NCBI GenBank assembly: GCA_900769475.1
Contig: CAAGGQ010000083.1
Coordinates: forward strand, 1 to 30,281
Reading direction: 5' to 3'
DNA from: Clostridia bacterium
Lineage (GTDB): Bacteria > Bacillota > Clostridia > Oscillospirales > CAG-272
DNA length: 30,281 nt
Below, in pieces: positions 8,701 to 18,122 of this stretch; the stretch's first letter is position 1, and every line of letters starts with the position of its first letter. The translations under genes and the position numbers were made by a program. The notes under the pieces are model-generated. The model saw nothing but the letters and a program-made list of their open reading frames with translations. It was not told the DNA's origin and made no database searches.

Positions 8701-11700
8701 CGGCAGAGTATTACCTGGGTGGTCTTGCCGGAAAGCTGGAGAACATTCAGCTGGATTCCTGCTCCAACAAGGGAACCATCATTACCTGTACGGGTAGTCT
8801 GACACAAAATTCCACCTATTACACTTATGCGGGCGGTTACGTGGGCTACGGCGAGTGTGTTACCAACTGTATCAACGAGATCGCGATTACCATTCTTCAA
8901 AAGGGTAGTTATGTTGGCGGCATCGCCGGATATACCATCGGTGCCATCAACAACTGTACCAACACCGGGACGATTACGGCTCCCGAGTGTGATTACGTGG
9001 GCGGTATCGTTGGATTCAACCTCGTTGACGATTCCGGAACCTCTTCTCAGCTTACCAACAGCGGAGCCATCGTAGGTCAAAAATATACCGGCGGTATTTT
9101 CGGTCGGTGTCAGTTCTCCCATTGGGATAACCGTACGGGCACGATTTCCAATTACATCAACAGCGGCACGGTCACCGGTACCGTGTACGTTGGCGGTCTC
9201 TTTGGTGAATTCTACTCCGCGGCCGACGGTGGAGACACCTTCACGGTTCAGCTTTCCGCCCTTAAGAATACCGGGGACGTTACGGGTATGAGTTACGTAG
9301 GCGGTTTGATGGGCCGAGGCGTGGCCGACACCAATGCTTCGACTCTTACCGAGTCCTCCAGTACGGGTGTGATCACCGCCGAGTATTACGTGGGCGGTCT
9401 GGCAGGAAAGTTGGATGCCCTGATCATGGACAACTGCTCCAATAAGGGCAGCACCGTAAACGCCACCAAGTATTTGCTGGACGGAACCACCTACTACACC
9501 TACGCCGGCGGCTACGTTGGCTACGGTTACATTATTACAAATTGTAAGAACGAAGCCGATCTGACCTGCGCAGAACAGGGAAGCTATGTGGGCGGTATTG
9601 CCGGATATACCAGTAGCTACGTAGCCAAGTGCAGCAACACCGGCTCCATCTCGGCACCCAAGTGCAACTATGTTGGTGGTGTTGTCGGATATATTTCGAT
9701 CACCGATACGGCCGTTAGCGAATCGGTAGAGAACAGCGGTGCCGTGACTGGTAAGAACTACGTAGGCGGCATCGTGGGATATTGCAGATGCTACCATTGG
9801 GATCCTCGCACGGCAACCTTCAACAAGTACGTCAACAGCGGTGCTGTGAACGGTGAGGAATGTGTGGGCGGTATCTGTGGTGAGTTTTACTCTTATGCTG
9901 ATAGCAGCGACGTTTACACCGTTACCATGAGTGCGTTCCAGAACACGGGCAACGTAACGGGTATCAAATATGTGGGCGGTCTGCTCGGCAAGGGCTATTC
10001 AGATCATTGGAGCACCATGACGGGCTCCTCGGTTTCCGGAACGATCACGGGTGAAACCTACGTGGGCGGCTTGCTTGGACATTTCCAACATCTAAACGTA
10101 TCGGGCTGCACCAATGCAGGAACCACGTTAACCGTCACCGGCAAGGCCGACTACATCGGCGGCTTTGCAGGATATCTGCACGGATCCATCAGCTCCTGCA
10201 CCAATGTCATTGACGTGATTGCTCCCGAAAGCAATTACGTGGGCGGTATCGCGGGATATCTTTACATCAACGAGACGACGACCTCGGAGCTCCTGGCCAA
10301 CACCGGAGCCGTGAAGGGTAAGAATTACACGGGAGGTATCGTTGGACGCTACGAGCTTTATCATTGGGATAACCGCACGGGCACGCTTTCTAAGTACACC
10401 AACAGCGGTGCCGTGACCGGTGCCGAATATGTGGGTGGTATCATCGGTGAGATCTACTCCGCGGCAGATAGCAGCGACGTTTACACCTTCTTCCTCTCCG
10501 AGTTTACTAACACGGGCAACGTGACCGGTAGCCACTACGTTGGCGGCTTGCTGGGTAAGGGACGCTCGGATACCGGAAACTCCAAGCTGACGGCTTCCTC
10601 CAGTGCCGGCGTGATTACTGCTGAGTACTACGTGGGCGGTCTGGCAGGCTATATGGAGAGCGTACAGATCGAGACCTGCTCCAACGCAGGCAGTACCGTA
10701 AACGCTACCAAGTATCTGGTAGACGGAACCAAGTATTATACTTACGTGGGCGGATACGCCGGACGCGGATACATTATTCAAAATTGTAAGAATGAATCCA
10801 ATATTACCTGCACGCTGCAGGGAAGCTACGTTGGCGGTATTGCCGGCTATGCCGATCACTATATTACCGGTTGTAGCAATAGCGGAGCCATTACGGCCCT
10901 CAAGTGTGAATATGTGGGCGGTATTGCCGGTTACGGTTACGTTCCGGATACGGCAACCTGTGAGGGTTTGACCAACACCGGTGCCATTACAGGTAAGAAC
11001 TACGTGGGCGGCTTGTTTGGTTACATTCGGCTGTATAATGGCGGGGGCCGCACGGTGACCTTTGCCGGTGCCACCAACGGAGGCGCGATTGTAGGTACGG
11101 ATTACGTTGCCGGTTTGTTTGGTGAGCTTTATGCCGAGGCCTACAGCAGTTCTGTACTGACCGTGCTCATTTCCGAGGCTAAGAACACGGCCAACGTAAC
11201 GGGTAAGAATTACGTGGGAGGCTTGGTTGGTAAGTCTTACACCGATTCCTGGAGCAGTAAGCTTTCCAACTGCACAAGCTCGGGTGAGATCTCAGGCGAT
11301 TCCTACCTTGGCGGTTTGGCCGGTCGGTTTGACGTCTTTACCGTAGAGAACTGTACCAATGACGGAACGGTCCTGAAGCCCAGTGGTAAGGGCGATTACA
11401 TCGGCGGTATGTTTGGATACGCTAGATGTGTGATCAATTCCTGCACCAACGGGATCGACATTACGGCTTCCACCAGCAATTACGTAGGCGGTATTGCCGG
11501 ATACATCTACGTGGACGATTCCCACACCTCCTCTCTCCTGGGCAATACCGGTAATATCATAGGTAAGGATTATGTTGGCGGTATCGCCGGACGTTACGAG
11601 GGGTATCATTGGGATAACCGCACAGGCACGCTCATGCAATATACCAACAGCGGTAATGTGACGGGTGCCATGTGCGTTGGCGGCCTGATCGGTGAGATCT

Positions 11701-13952
11701 ATAGCAACGCAGACAGTGGCGACGTTTACACCATGATGGTTTCCGAAATGGAAAGCACGGGTACCGTAAAGGGAACCTATTACGTGGGCGGTCTGTTTGG
11801 CGGATGCGATACGGACACGCTGAATTCCAAGCTCTCTCTCAGCAATGCCGTTTCCTGCACCGTCGTCGGTGAGTATTATGTTGGCGGTGTAGTTGGCTGG
11901 AGTGATATGAAGCTGGAGCAGTGCACCAACACTGGTTGCACCGTGGAAGCCACGAAGTACGTTCTCAAGGATTCCGTAAACTGCACGTATCTGGGTGGTA
12001 TTGCGGGCTACTGCGGCTCCACCATTACCGATTGCGCCAACGAAGCTACCCTGATCGTTACCGGCAAGGGCAATTATATTGGCGGCGTGGTCGGTTACGC
12101 CACCGGAGCGTTGAATTCCTGTTCCAACGGTGTGAATATCTCGGCCCCCGTCAACAGTTACGTGGGCGGCTTGGCCGGTTACATCAAGGTGTCTGAAAGC
12201 TTTACTTCCACGCTGTTGACCAACAGCGGCAACGTAACGGGTAAGAACTACGTTGGCGGTATTGCCGGACACTATGAGGGTTATCATTGGGATAACCGTA
12301 CGGGTACGATAACGCAGCATGTCAACAGCGGTAGCGTGACCGGTGCGGAGTACGTTGGCGGTATTGCCGGTAATCTCTACTCGGTGGCCGACAGCAGTGA
12401 CACCTACACCCTGGTCATCACCGAAATCGAGAACACGGGCAACGTCACGGGTAAATGCTACGTTGGCGGTCTGTTCGGTAAGGGATCCAGCGATAACGGA
12501 AATTCCATGATCTCCGCAAGCTCGGTGACCTGCGTGGTGACGGCTGAGTATTATGTGGGCGGTATTGCCGGACGATTGGATACCATTCAGATCGATTCCT
12601 GTACCAATAGCGGAACTACCGTCAATGCTACCAAGCATTTCCTGGAGAATTCGGTTTACTACACCTACGCCGGCGGCTTTACCGGATACGGTTATGTTAT
12701 TTCCAACTGTACCAATGAGGCTACGCTGGTGATTACCGGCAAGGGATGCTACATTGGCGGCGTGGTTGGTTACTGTGTCAATGCTCTTGCCTCCTGTTCC
12801 AATAGCAAGGACGTGATCGCTCCCGAAAGCAACTATGTTGGCGGTATTGCGGGCTATGCTTACAGAGACGGCGATCTGACGATGAGCGGCTTGTCTAATA
12901 GCGGAGTCGTGACGGGTAAGAATTACGTAGGCGGTGTATTTGGACGTCAACATCTGTATAATTACTACAGTAAGTCGGCCAGCCTTGGAAACTTTGTCAA
13001 CAGCGGCAACGTGACGGGCGCCGAGTACGTTGGCGGTATCGTTGGTGAGCTTTACGCCGTGGGTGACGGCGGTGATACCTATAAGGTGATCATGACCGAG
13101 TTTGTGAACACCGGTAATATTACGGGTACGCACTATGTGGGCGGTCTGATCGGTAAGGGTAGCACCGACCATGGAGACTCCAAGATCATGGATAGCTCCA
13201 GCGCGGGTGCAATCACGGCGATCTACTACGTCGGAGGTCTGGCAGGACGCTTGGATACGGTTCAGATAGAGTCCTGCTCCAATGCCGGAACCACGCTCAA
13301 TGGTCTTGGCCATTTTGTGGAGAGCTCCGTGAATCGCACCTATGCCGGCGGCTATGTTGGCTACGGTTACGTGATTAAGAACTGCAAAAACGAAACCGAT
13401 ATCGTTTTCACCGAAAACGGTGGATACATTGGAGGTATTGCGGGATACGCCGGCTGGATCGTAGATTCCTGTACGAATACAGCAAATATCGTTGCTCCCT
13501 CCTCGGATTACGTGGGCGGTATCGTCGGTTATCTTCACAACGACGGAAATGTTACCTCGTCCGGTCTGGAAAACACCGGTCTGATCTCGGGTAGCAACTA
13601 CGTTGGTGGTTTGATAGGCAAATATCAGCTCTACAATTACTACACCAAAACCGGTACCCTTTCCAATTACGTCAACCGTGGCGCCGTGAACGGTGCCGAG
13701 TACGTAGGCGGTATCGCCGGAAATCTGGACGCATACGGTGATGGCGGTGATACCTACAAGGTTACCATGACCGAAATCTTTAATACCGGTAATATTAACG
13801 GTAAGAATCTGGTTGGCGGTCTGATCGGTGTGGTGGAAACCGACCACAGTGGATCGACTCTGTCCGATTATCTGTCCGGAGGAACGGTAACCGCGATCTC
13901 GGGTATCGGCGGTGAGCTGTTTGCTCAAGTCAAAAATCTGGTCGTAAACTAA
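5778..13952 (+). CDS. Giant surface lipoprotein with InlB-type and about 62 GLUG repeats
   Basis: This is a 2724-residue lipoprotein. I take the TTG at 5778 as the start because GGAGGAG lies 6-8 bases upstream; an in-frame TTG at 5763 would overlap that site. The lipid-bearing Cys is Cys18 (LAAC) or Cys22 (FTAC). InlB B-repeat-like units fill residues about 38-635 and align with the preceding gene, for example GWCTKEDLSDIP against GWCTQSDLSDPP. A capping segment with NLNGNGFTIKNLTV leads into the GLUG region, about 728-2685, where I count about 62 copies of a YVGGIAGY-type motif. These should stack as a right-handed beta-helix rod. GLUG proteins are typically adhesins or surface proteins; a role here is inferred. 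There is no C-terminal sorting signal, so lipidation is the anchor. It starts 46 bases after the preceding gene. Confidence 0.92.
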   Translation: MKRKFLWILIGLLLLAACFTACGMGEEPGGNNGSVDGEVTVTYYLTAGGETKQVTAYDGVLELYDLPTRMGYEFLGLYDAPEGGSQIVTPMGSCNVQVTKPMTLYAHWRALSYTITFVPGEGTLPEGQATMTALYGETLSIFPVPTREGYDFVGWNDGYGQLCSNGGTVSESKRVFDDSSYYFVNTGVTLYAEWAEKKLSVVFDYNDGSYKTDAIEVPYGLPLDPSTFPAVDDGSKLITGWSLSRSSQVNFEGKVTEDLTLYAIWQEYKTLSIYTEIGTEPQQLRIYRNDVYDCGTPTKDGYWFDGWYSSTLFSGLPLTTVTFGSGVTEIYAKWTPAEYKIQFVTNNGTSLADGSFNIETSVELPVLQKDYCKFLGWCTKEDLSDIPMMTLPTGMTGDLTLYASFRGENRAMILDPDGGFVSNSFITVEYGKSFLLPVPVRDGYAFVGWYSADGTQYTDANGNSLAECSLTLPDISLVAKYDKKYYVTYESNLTGAGSMEVNDYYLAGETVTVVLKVHPGYRFINMSANGVPLISGMTYTFEMPAENVTITGNFEALVYRVGLNPNGGFSKDNMATLTFGQSYSLPVAWKTGMLFVGWRTPDGELLTDENGNSLKAWHLTESMSLEASFVENPDGDAFVLVYDVATFLSMKENPSKTYTLVSNIDLLGVTWTPFDFSGNLNGNGFTIKNLTVTTSADYCGMFATLSGTVRDVNFENLTVINSKTGLNHTGGICGVLKAGTLNNVHVKSGSISAKDADLGGLVGNMLNGSTVKNCSNSAQVLNESSSGQRATGGIVGYYQNNAGLVTDCVNHGAVTGSNCVGGIIGYMEFTGALPTQNLINYGEINGVTYVGGLIGRINTGADSSIQWNSVNHGKVTGTTHVGGLIGELYASTSGNRTLVLCDFTNHGEITGTENVGGVIGRLYISSGNSIKLDATRLVNDGAVTGRNNVGGLIGYGYTDTNESKIVNSQSSGVITAEYYLGGLAGKLENIQLDSCSNKGTIITCTGSLTQNSTYYTYAGGYVGYGECVTNCINEIAITILQKGSYVGGIAGYTIGAINNCTNTGTITAPECDYVGGIVGFNLVDDSGTSSQLTNSGAIVGQKYTGGIFGRCQFSHWDNRTGTISNYINSGTVTGTVYVGGLFGEFYSAADGGDTFTVQLSALKNTGDVTGMSYVGGLMGRGVADTNASTLTESSSTGVITAEYYVGGLAGKLDALIMDNCSNKGSTVNATKYLLDGTTYYTYAGGYVGYGYIITNCKNEADLTCAEQGSYVGGIAGYTSSYVAKCSNTGSISAPKCNYVGGVVGYISITDTAVSESVENSGAVTGKNYVGGIVGYCRCYHWDPRTATFNKYVNSGAVNGEECVGGICGEFYSYADSSDVYTVTMSAFQNTGNVTGIKYVGGLLGKGYSDHWSTMTGSSVSGTITGETYVGGLLGHFQHLNVSGCTNAGTTLTVTGKADYIGGFAGYLHGSISSCTNVIDVIAPESNYVGGIAGYLYINETTTSELLANTGAVKGKNYTGGIVGRYELYHWDNRTGTLSKYTNSGAVTGAEYVGGIIGEIYSAADSSDVYTFFLSEFTNTGNVTGSHYVGGLLGKGRSDTGNSKLTASSSAGVITAEYYVGGLAGYMESVQIETCSNAGSTVNATKYLVDGTKYYTYVGGYAGRGYIIQNCKNESNITCTLQGSYVGGIAGYADHYITGCSNSGAITALKCEYVGGIAGYGYVPDTATCEGLTNTGAITGKNYVGGLFGYIRLYNGGGRTVTFAGATNGGAIVGTDYVAGLFGELYAEAYSSSVLTVLISEAKNTANVTGKNYVGGLVGKSYTDSWSSKLSNCTSSGEISGDSYLGGLAGRFDVFTVENCTNDGTVLKPSGKGDYIGGMFGYARCVINSCTNGIDITASTSNYVGGIAGYIYVDDSHTSSLLGNTGNIIGKDYVGGIAGRYEGYHWDNRTGTLMQYTNSGNVTGAMCVGGLIGEIYSNADSGDVYTMMVSEMESTGTVKGTYYVGGLFGGCDTDTLNSKLSLSNAVSCTVVGEYYVGGVVGWSDMKLEQCTNTGCTVEATKYVLKDSVNCTYLGGIAGYCGSTITDCANEATLIVTGKGNYIGGVVGYATGALNSCSNGVNISAPVNSYVGGLAGYIKVSESFTSTLLTNSGNVTGKNYVGGIAGHYEGYHWDNRTGTITQHVNSGSVTGAEYVGGIAGNLYSVADSSDTYTLVITEIENTGNVTGKCYVGGLFGKGSSDNGNSMISASSVTCVVTAEYYVGGIAGRLDTIQIDSCTNSGTTVNATKHFLENSVYYTYAGGFTGYGYVISNCTNEATLVITGKGCYIGGVVGYCVNALASCSNSKDVIAPESNYVGGIAGYAYRDGDLTMSGLSNSGVVTGKNYVGGVFGRQHLYNYYSKSASLGNFVNSGNVTGAEYVGGIVGELYAVGDGGDTYKVIMTEFVNTGNITGTHYVGGLIGKGSTDHGDSKIMDSSSAGAITAIYYVGGLAGRLDTVQIESCSNAGTTLNGLGHFVESSVNRTYAGGYVGYGYVIKNCKNETDIVFTENGGYIGGIAGYAGWIVDSCTNTANIVAPSSDYVGGIVGYLHNDGNVTSSGLENTGLISGSNYVGGLIGKYQLYNYYTKTGTLSNYVNRGAVNGAEYVGGIAGNLDAYGDGGDTYKVTMTEIFNTGNINGKNLVGGLIGVVETDHSGSTLSDYLSGGTVTAISGIGGELFAQVKNLVVN
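9120..13634 (+). repeat. Higher-order GLUG repeat: seven complete units of 675 or about 570 bp
   Basis: A marker segment (YHWDNRTGTL or its variants) recurs with its aligned codon at 9120, 9795, 10362, 11037, 11607, 12285, 12960 and 13635. Spacings are 675, 567, 675, 570, 678, 675 and 675 bp, all multiples of three. Long units carry seven GLUG motifs and short units six; the short ones lack a rung near YYTYAGGYVGYG. An eighth, incomplete unit runs to the end of the gene. Synonymous codons differ freely between units, so the copies are not recent. Confidence 0.85.
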
Positions 13953-13979
13953 CGACCTGAAAATAAAAGGAGAAAAACT

Positions 13980-16900
13980 ATGAAGACCAAAATTTTGACG
14001 GTTGCGATTCTTCTCATTCTCGCGAGTCTTTTGTTGGTGTCCTGTGATAAGGCCCTGGAGCTTGACGCTCCCACCAACATTCGCTATGACGGATCGCACA
14101 TCACCTGGAACGCGGTAGAAAACGCGGAGAGCTACACCGTGCAGATCAACAACGGGGAAGCCTACACCGTGAATTCGCCTCTGTATCCCTACGAGGCCAA
14201 CGGCGCTACCTTCTCGGTGACCGTAACCGCGGTTTCCGAGGCCAAGAAGCTGATCAAATCCAGCGAGACGAAGGTAGACTTCAAGCCCCTGGGCTCCATT
14301 GAAAACGTTCGTGTCAGCGATGACGGCGTTCTTTCCTGGGACGTTGTGAATCATGCCACCGCCTACACCCTGAAGGTGGACGGCGTGGAGCAGCCCGGTG
14401 CCATTACGGGCACCACCTATTCCGGACTTTCCGTAGGACGCCACAGCGTGCAGGTGCGTCCCGTGATCGACGGTGACACCTCCTACTACTCCTCCTGGAG
14501 CAACGCGGTGGTAGTAGAGCTCCTGGGCACCGTTGCCAAGGATGACATCACCTACGATAACGGCTATATTAAGTGGAAGTACGTCAGCGGTGCGCAGTAC
14601 TACGAGGTTTCGGTCAACGGTGTTCCGCTGGATTCCAAGTGCACCGGTACCCAGATCGAGTACGATCCCAACAATACCGGCTTTGAGGTTACCGTCAAGG
14701 CCATCGGTAACCACAGCTCCACCTTCGACGGCAAGGTTTCCGATGCCAAGAAGTTTGTCTTCCTGGATACCGTAACCAATATTATGGTGGAGGACGGTAT
14801 TCTGACCTGGGATCCCATCAACGGTGCCAGCGGCTACAAGATCAAGCTCAACGGCTCGGTCTATGCCCAGACTCTTACCGAGTGCAAGTTCGATAAGCTT
14901 TCTGCCGATGTGACCACCGATGTGTCCATCATGCCCATCAGCAACGATTCCACCTATTTCTCCAGCTGGTCCGACGTGAAGAGCGTACTGATCCTCTCGG
15001 CTCCCGTGATCCGTTGGAACGATTACGAGCTGGACGGCCAGGCCAACAGCAACGTGTACTGGGATGGCATTGCCAACGCCGCAGGCTACGCGGTTCGTCT
15101 GACTCTGCCCGATGGTTCTACTCTGGTAGAAACCTATGGTGAGACCCAGCGCTACTTCCAGCAGGCCTACCTGCAGGTTGGTACCTATCTGGTAGAGGTC
15201 AAGGCGCTTGCCAATACCACCACCAGCAACACTTACGACTCGATCTACTCTGCTCCCATTAAGGTGGTTCGTCTGGCCGCTCCCAAGGCTGCAGGAACCA
15301 ACTACATCACCAGTAATCCCAACGATCTGGACGATGGCTTTACCGTGACCTTTGATAAAGTGGCCGGCGCTACCCAGTACCGTCTTTACAAGGACAACGT
15401 GCTGGATCGCACCATTTCGGGCAACAACAACCAGTTTGTTGTAAAAGATCTCGCCGCAGCAGGCGTGATCGAAGAGCAGACCTACAACTTTGCTATCCAG
15501 AGCGTAGGCTCGGTACAGATGGTGAACGGTCAGATCGTGGCTACCCTGAGCTCCCTGACCTCCGAATCCCATAAGTTTTCCATCACCGTGCTGGCAACCC
15601 CCGCAATGCCCAACATTGAGGGTTACGTATACTCTTACGGCATGGTCAACAAGGCTGCCGGCTACGTGATCGACGTGGGCGGACAGAGCTTCTCCAGCGG
15701 CGAGACCTCCTATGAACTGAGCATGCTGGAGGCCGGCGTATATAACATTAGCGTTTGCGCCAAGGGCAACGGTGCCAACGTTCTGCCCTCCAACTACTCC
15801 GCGCCCATTAGCGTACATCGCCTGGAGGCACCCACCAACGTGCGCATCGATACCTCTGAGGCCTCCGAGGGTGTGCTTACCTTCAATCCCGTGCTGTACG
15901 CCAGCGGATACTACATCGTGTTCAATAACGATGGCAATCCCATTCCCGTGGATACTATCAGCAACATGAACCAGTACATTACCGAGCAGGGAACCACTGT
16001 GTACCTGCAAAGCTCGGCCAACTACTTCAACACTGACCGCACGGTCTACTACATGACCTCCAAGCCCGGAACCACCACCAACTTTATCAAGCTGGCGGCT
16101 CCCACCTTTGGTGACGTGGCCTTCAACCGCAATCAGCTGATCTGGAAGGCTCCCTCCAATGTAAACTCCCAGACCTACACTCCCACCTACGAGGTCTACT
16201 ATCCCAACGGTATGATCTACAACGGTGAGAAGAATGGTACCACCATGGACATCTCTCATCTGGAGGGCGGACGGAGCTACGAATTCCAGATCAAGGCCAT
16301 TGGTAACGGCACCAACTACATCAACTCCAACAAGTCGGCCGTGGTAACCATCTACAAGCTGGCAACTCCCGAGGTCAGCCGTGTGGACGGCGCCTACACC
16401 TGGAGAGGCGTTGCCGAGGCGGTCAGCTACGCGATCTATATTGACGGCGAGCTGATGGAAACCTTCGTACATGAGCCCGGCAAGACCTACTCCTACGTTC
16501 CCAAGTTCACCCAGCTGAAGGTGTACACCGTTGAGGTGGTTGCCATTGGCGACGGTGGATACCGCAGCATCGATTCTTCTCCTTGCGTGATCAAGCAGGA
16601 GACCAAACAGCTGCAAACGCCTGATTTCAGCCTTTCCTACAGCCATGCCTCCTATACCGAGTCGGGCACGGTAGACGTGACCATTACCAAGTTCAGCCCC
16701 TACGCGAAGGGCTACGCTTACACGGTGGGCGGCGCAACGTATGAAAAGACCGAGACCACCTATTCCTACTGCCCCAACAGCGTAGGCGTTGTGGTTGCAA
16801 GAGTTTACGCCCTTGGCGGAAACTTTGACGAGAACGGCGTATACTATCTGGATTCCCAGTCCGTGGGTGGAAACAGCAGATATTCCATCACCCTCCTGGC

Positions 16901-17162
16901 ATCTCCCGATCCGGCCTCCTTTACTCTTACGGCTGACGGCCTGCTGAAGTGGCCTGCCATTTCGGGCACCGGCAAGTATGAGCTGGAGATCTCGGCCGAC
17001 GGCGTTCTGACTACCATCGTCGTCAGCGGCGCAAGCTACGACCTGAACAAGAGTGGTATTGACGTTAGCAAGGTGAGCACCCTCATCGTTCGCGTTCGCG
17101 CGGTTGGTAACGGCATCGATACCATCACCTCTGCCCAGGCCGAAAAGCGTTGGGATCTTTAA
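13980..17162 (+). CDS. Lipoprotein with about twelve fibronectin type III-like repeats
   Basis: This 1060-residue lipoprotein has a lipobox LVSC with Cys22 as the lipidation site. AAAGGAG precedes the ATG. The rest is a tandem array of about twelve domains of 80-95 residues. Each begins near a Leu/Ala-Pro (as in LDAPTNIRYDG) and continues with a WxxVxxAxxYxVxVNG strand pair, which is the fibronectin III pattern. No catalytic motif is visible. Such arrays usually act as spacers or protein and carbohydrate contact surfaces. It lies 27 bases after the GLUG gene, with a strong terminator soon after its stop, so it is the last gene of the lipoprotein operon. The similar lipid anchors and repeat-only design suggest that the three products work together at the cell surface. 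That is inference. Confidence 0.88.
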   Translation: MKTKILTVAILLILASLLLVSCDKALELDAPTNIRYDGSHITWNAVENAESYTVQINNGEAYTVNSPLYPYEANGATFSVTVTAVSEAKKLIKSSETKVDFKPLGSIENVRVSDDGVLSWDVVNHATAYTLKVDGVEQPGAITGTTYSGLSVGRHSVQVRPVIDGDTSYYSSWSNAVVVELLGTVAKDDITYDNGYIKWKYVSGAQYYEVSVNGVPLDSKCTGTQIEYDPNNTGFEVTVKAIGNHSSTFDGKVSDAKKFVFLDTVTNIMVEDGILTWDPINGASGYKIKLNGSVYAQTLTECKFDKLSADVTTDVSIMPISNDSTYFSSWSDVKSVLILSAPVIRWNDYELDGQANSNVYWDGIANAAGYAVRLTLPDGSTLVETYGETQRYFQQAYLQVGTYLVEVKALANTTTSNTYDSIYSAPIKVVRLAAPKAAGTNYITSNPNDLDDGFTVTFDKVAGATQYRLYKDNVLDRTISGNNNQFVVKDLAAAGVIEEQTYNFAIQSVGSVQMVNGQIVATLSSLTSESHKFSITVLATPAMPNIEGYVYSYGMVNKAAGYVIDVGGQSFSSGETSYELSMLEAGVYNISVCAKGNGANVLPSNYSAPISVHRLEAPTNVRIDTSEASEGVLTFNPVLYASGYYIVFNNDGNPIPVDTISNMNQYITEQGTTVYLQSSANYFNTDRTVYYMTSKPGTTTNFIKLAAPTFGDVAFNRNQLIWKAPSNVNSQTYTPTYEVYYPNGMIYNGEKNGTTMDISHLEGGRSYEFQIKAIGNGTNYINSNKSAVVTIYKLATPEVSRVDGAYTWRGVAEAVSYAIYIDGELMETFVHEPGKTYSYVPKFTQLKVYTVEVVAIGDGGYRSIDSSPCVIKQETKQLQTPDFSLSYSHASYTESGTVDVTITKFSPYAKGYAYTVGGATYEKTETTYSYCPNSVGVVVARVYALGGNFDENGVYYLDSQSVGGNSRYSITLLASPDPASFTLTADGLLKWPAISGTGKYELEISADGVLTTIVVSGASYDLNKSGIDVSKVSTLIVRVRAVGNGIDTITSAQAEKRWDL

Positions 17163-17184
17163 TAATCAAGACCTGAAATGATTC

Positions 17185-17221
17185 GGGGGCGCATATTCTT
17201 TCCGTTTATGCGCCCCCTTTT
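17185..17221 (+). terminator. Intrinsic terminator of the lipoprotein operon
   Basis: GGGGGCGCAT (17185-17194) pairs perfectly with ATGCGCCCCC (17208-17217), followed by TTTT. It begins 22 bases after the stop of the fibronectin-repeat gene. Confidence 0.88.
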
Positions 17222-17234
17222 ACGGAGAACGTGT

Positions 17235-18056
17235 ATGAGTCAACTGTTTTTTAATATTCTCATTCATTTGTTTTATTTCGTGGGAACGATCTTTTTGATC
17301 GGTTTTGCCATTTATCACATGAACCGGTTGTTTTATCGCTTGGTGGGGTATCGAATGAGCGTGTGCTATGCCACGGGCCTGATCGGAACCCCCATTCACG
17401 AGCTGAGTCATGCCTTGGCGTGCGTGCTCTTTCGGCATAGGATCCGGGAGATGCGCTTGTTCCAGATCGACCGCGAGAGCGGAGTGCTGGGCTACGTATC
17501 CCATTCGTACAATCCCAAGAGCTTGTACCAAAGGGTAGGGAATTACTTTATCGGCGTTGCCCCCATTCTGGTGGGAACCCTGTTTCTCTGCTGGATGATG
17601 CGCATGCTCCTTCCCTCCGCATTTGAGGAGTTTTCCGAGTATTTGCGGGAATTCTCTTATTTGCAGGAGAAGGGCGTGTCCTGGAAGTGGCTGGCCTATG
17701 CGTGGGCCGTGTTTTGGGGCTGCATTGAGATCCTGTTCTCCTCCGTTACCCAAGGGGGAAGCTGGTGGATCTTCATGATCCTGGCCCTATGCATTTCCAT
17801 TCATATGAATCTGAGCGGTGCCGATATCAAGGGCGCTGCGTCGGCCTTGCCGTTGCTGGTTGGCCTGCTGGTGGTTGCCCACGCGGTGCTGTATTTTCTT
17901 CCCGGAGGCGCGTACGACTTCTTTTTGGAGGGGGCGAACCTGGCGGGAAGCTATCTCACCGGCATCCTGCTCCTCTCTCTGCTTCTCTCCGCCTTTTCGG
18001 TGCTCCTGGCCGCCGTTTGGTATGGCGCCGCCCGATTGTTTGGACGAAGAGGGTAA
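17235..18056 (+). CDS. Polytopic membrane protein with HELSH motif, M50-type peptidase-like
   Basis: This 273-residue membrane protein has about six hydrophobic segments. The motif H55-E-L-S-H59 lies near an early transmembrane segment, as in M50 and M50B-like membrane zinc peptidases. HMNLSGADIKG, with Asp197, resembles the region that supplies the third zinc ligand in that group. If active, it would cut substrates within or near the membrane; the substrate is unknown. I chose the ATG at 17235 because GGAG lies seven bases upstream. An upstream in-frame ATG at 17178 would put the start inside the terminator. The gene has no clear promoter of its own, so it may depend on partial read-through. 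Loss of the peptidase activity cannot be excluded. Confidence 0.75.
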   Translation: MSQLFFNILIHLFYFVGTIFLIGFAIYHMNRLFYRLVGYRMSVCYATGLIGTPIHELSHALACVLFRHRIREMRLFQIDRESGVLGYVSHSYNPKSLYQRVGNYFIGVAPILVGTLFLCWMMRMLLPSAFEEFSEYLREFSYLQEKGVSWKWLAYAWAVFWGCIEILFSSVTQGGSWWIFMILALCISIHMNLSGADIKGAASALPLLVGLLVVAHAVLYFLPGGAYDFFLEGANLAGSYLTGILLLSLLLSAFSVLLAAVWYGAARLFGRRG

Positions 18057-18122
18057 AAAACCAAAGGACGGTCATTGGATCGTCTTTTCCGGAAACAACT
18101 GTACTTTGAAGTGAGGAATGAT

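Noticed and set aside
5817..9797. A 1326-codon minus-strand open frame.
   Set aside because: Antisense shadow of the InlB and GLUG coding region, for the same reason; no start site or family motif.
7960..13880. Regular repeats resembling a CRISPR array or satellite.
   Set aside because: The repeats lie in frame within one gene, vary synonymously and encode GLUG motifs; there are no unique spacers.
11292..16646. A 1784-codon open frame on the minus strand across the GLUG and fibronectin-repeat genes.
   Set aside because: It is antisense to two genes with clear signal peptides, repeats and ribosome binding sites. Repeated Gly, Val, Asn and Thr codons make the opposite strand stop-free. The translation is low in acidic order and resembles no protein family.
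17178..17234. An upstream start for the HELSH protein at 17178.
   Set aside because: It lies inside the preceding transcript's terminator and has no ribosome binding site, whereas the ATG at 17235 does.
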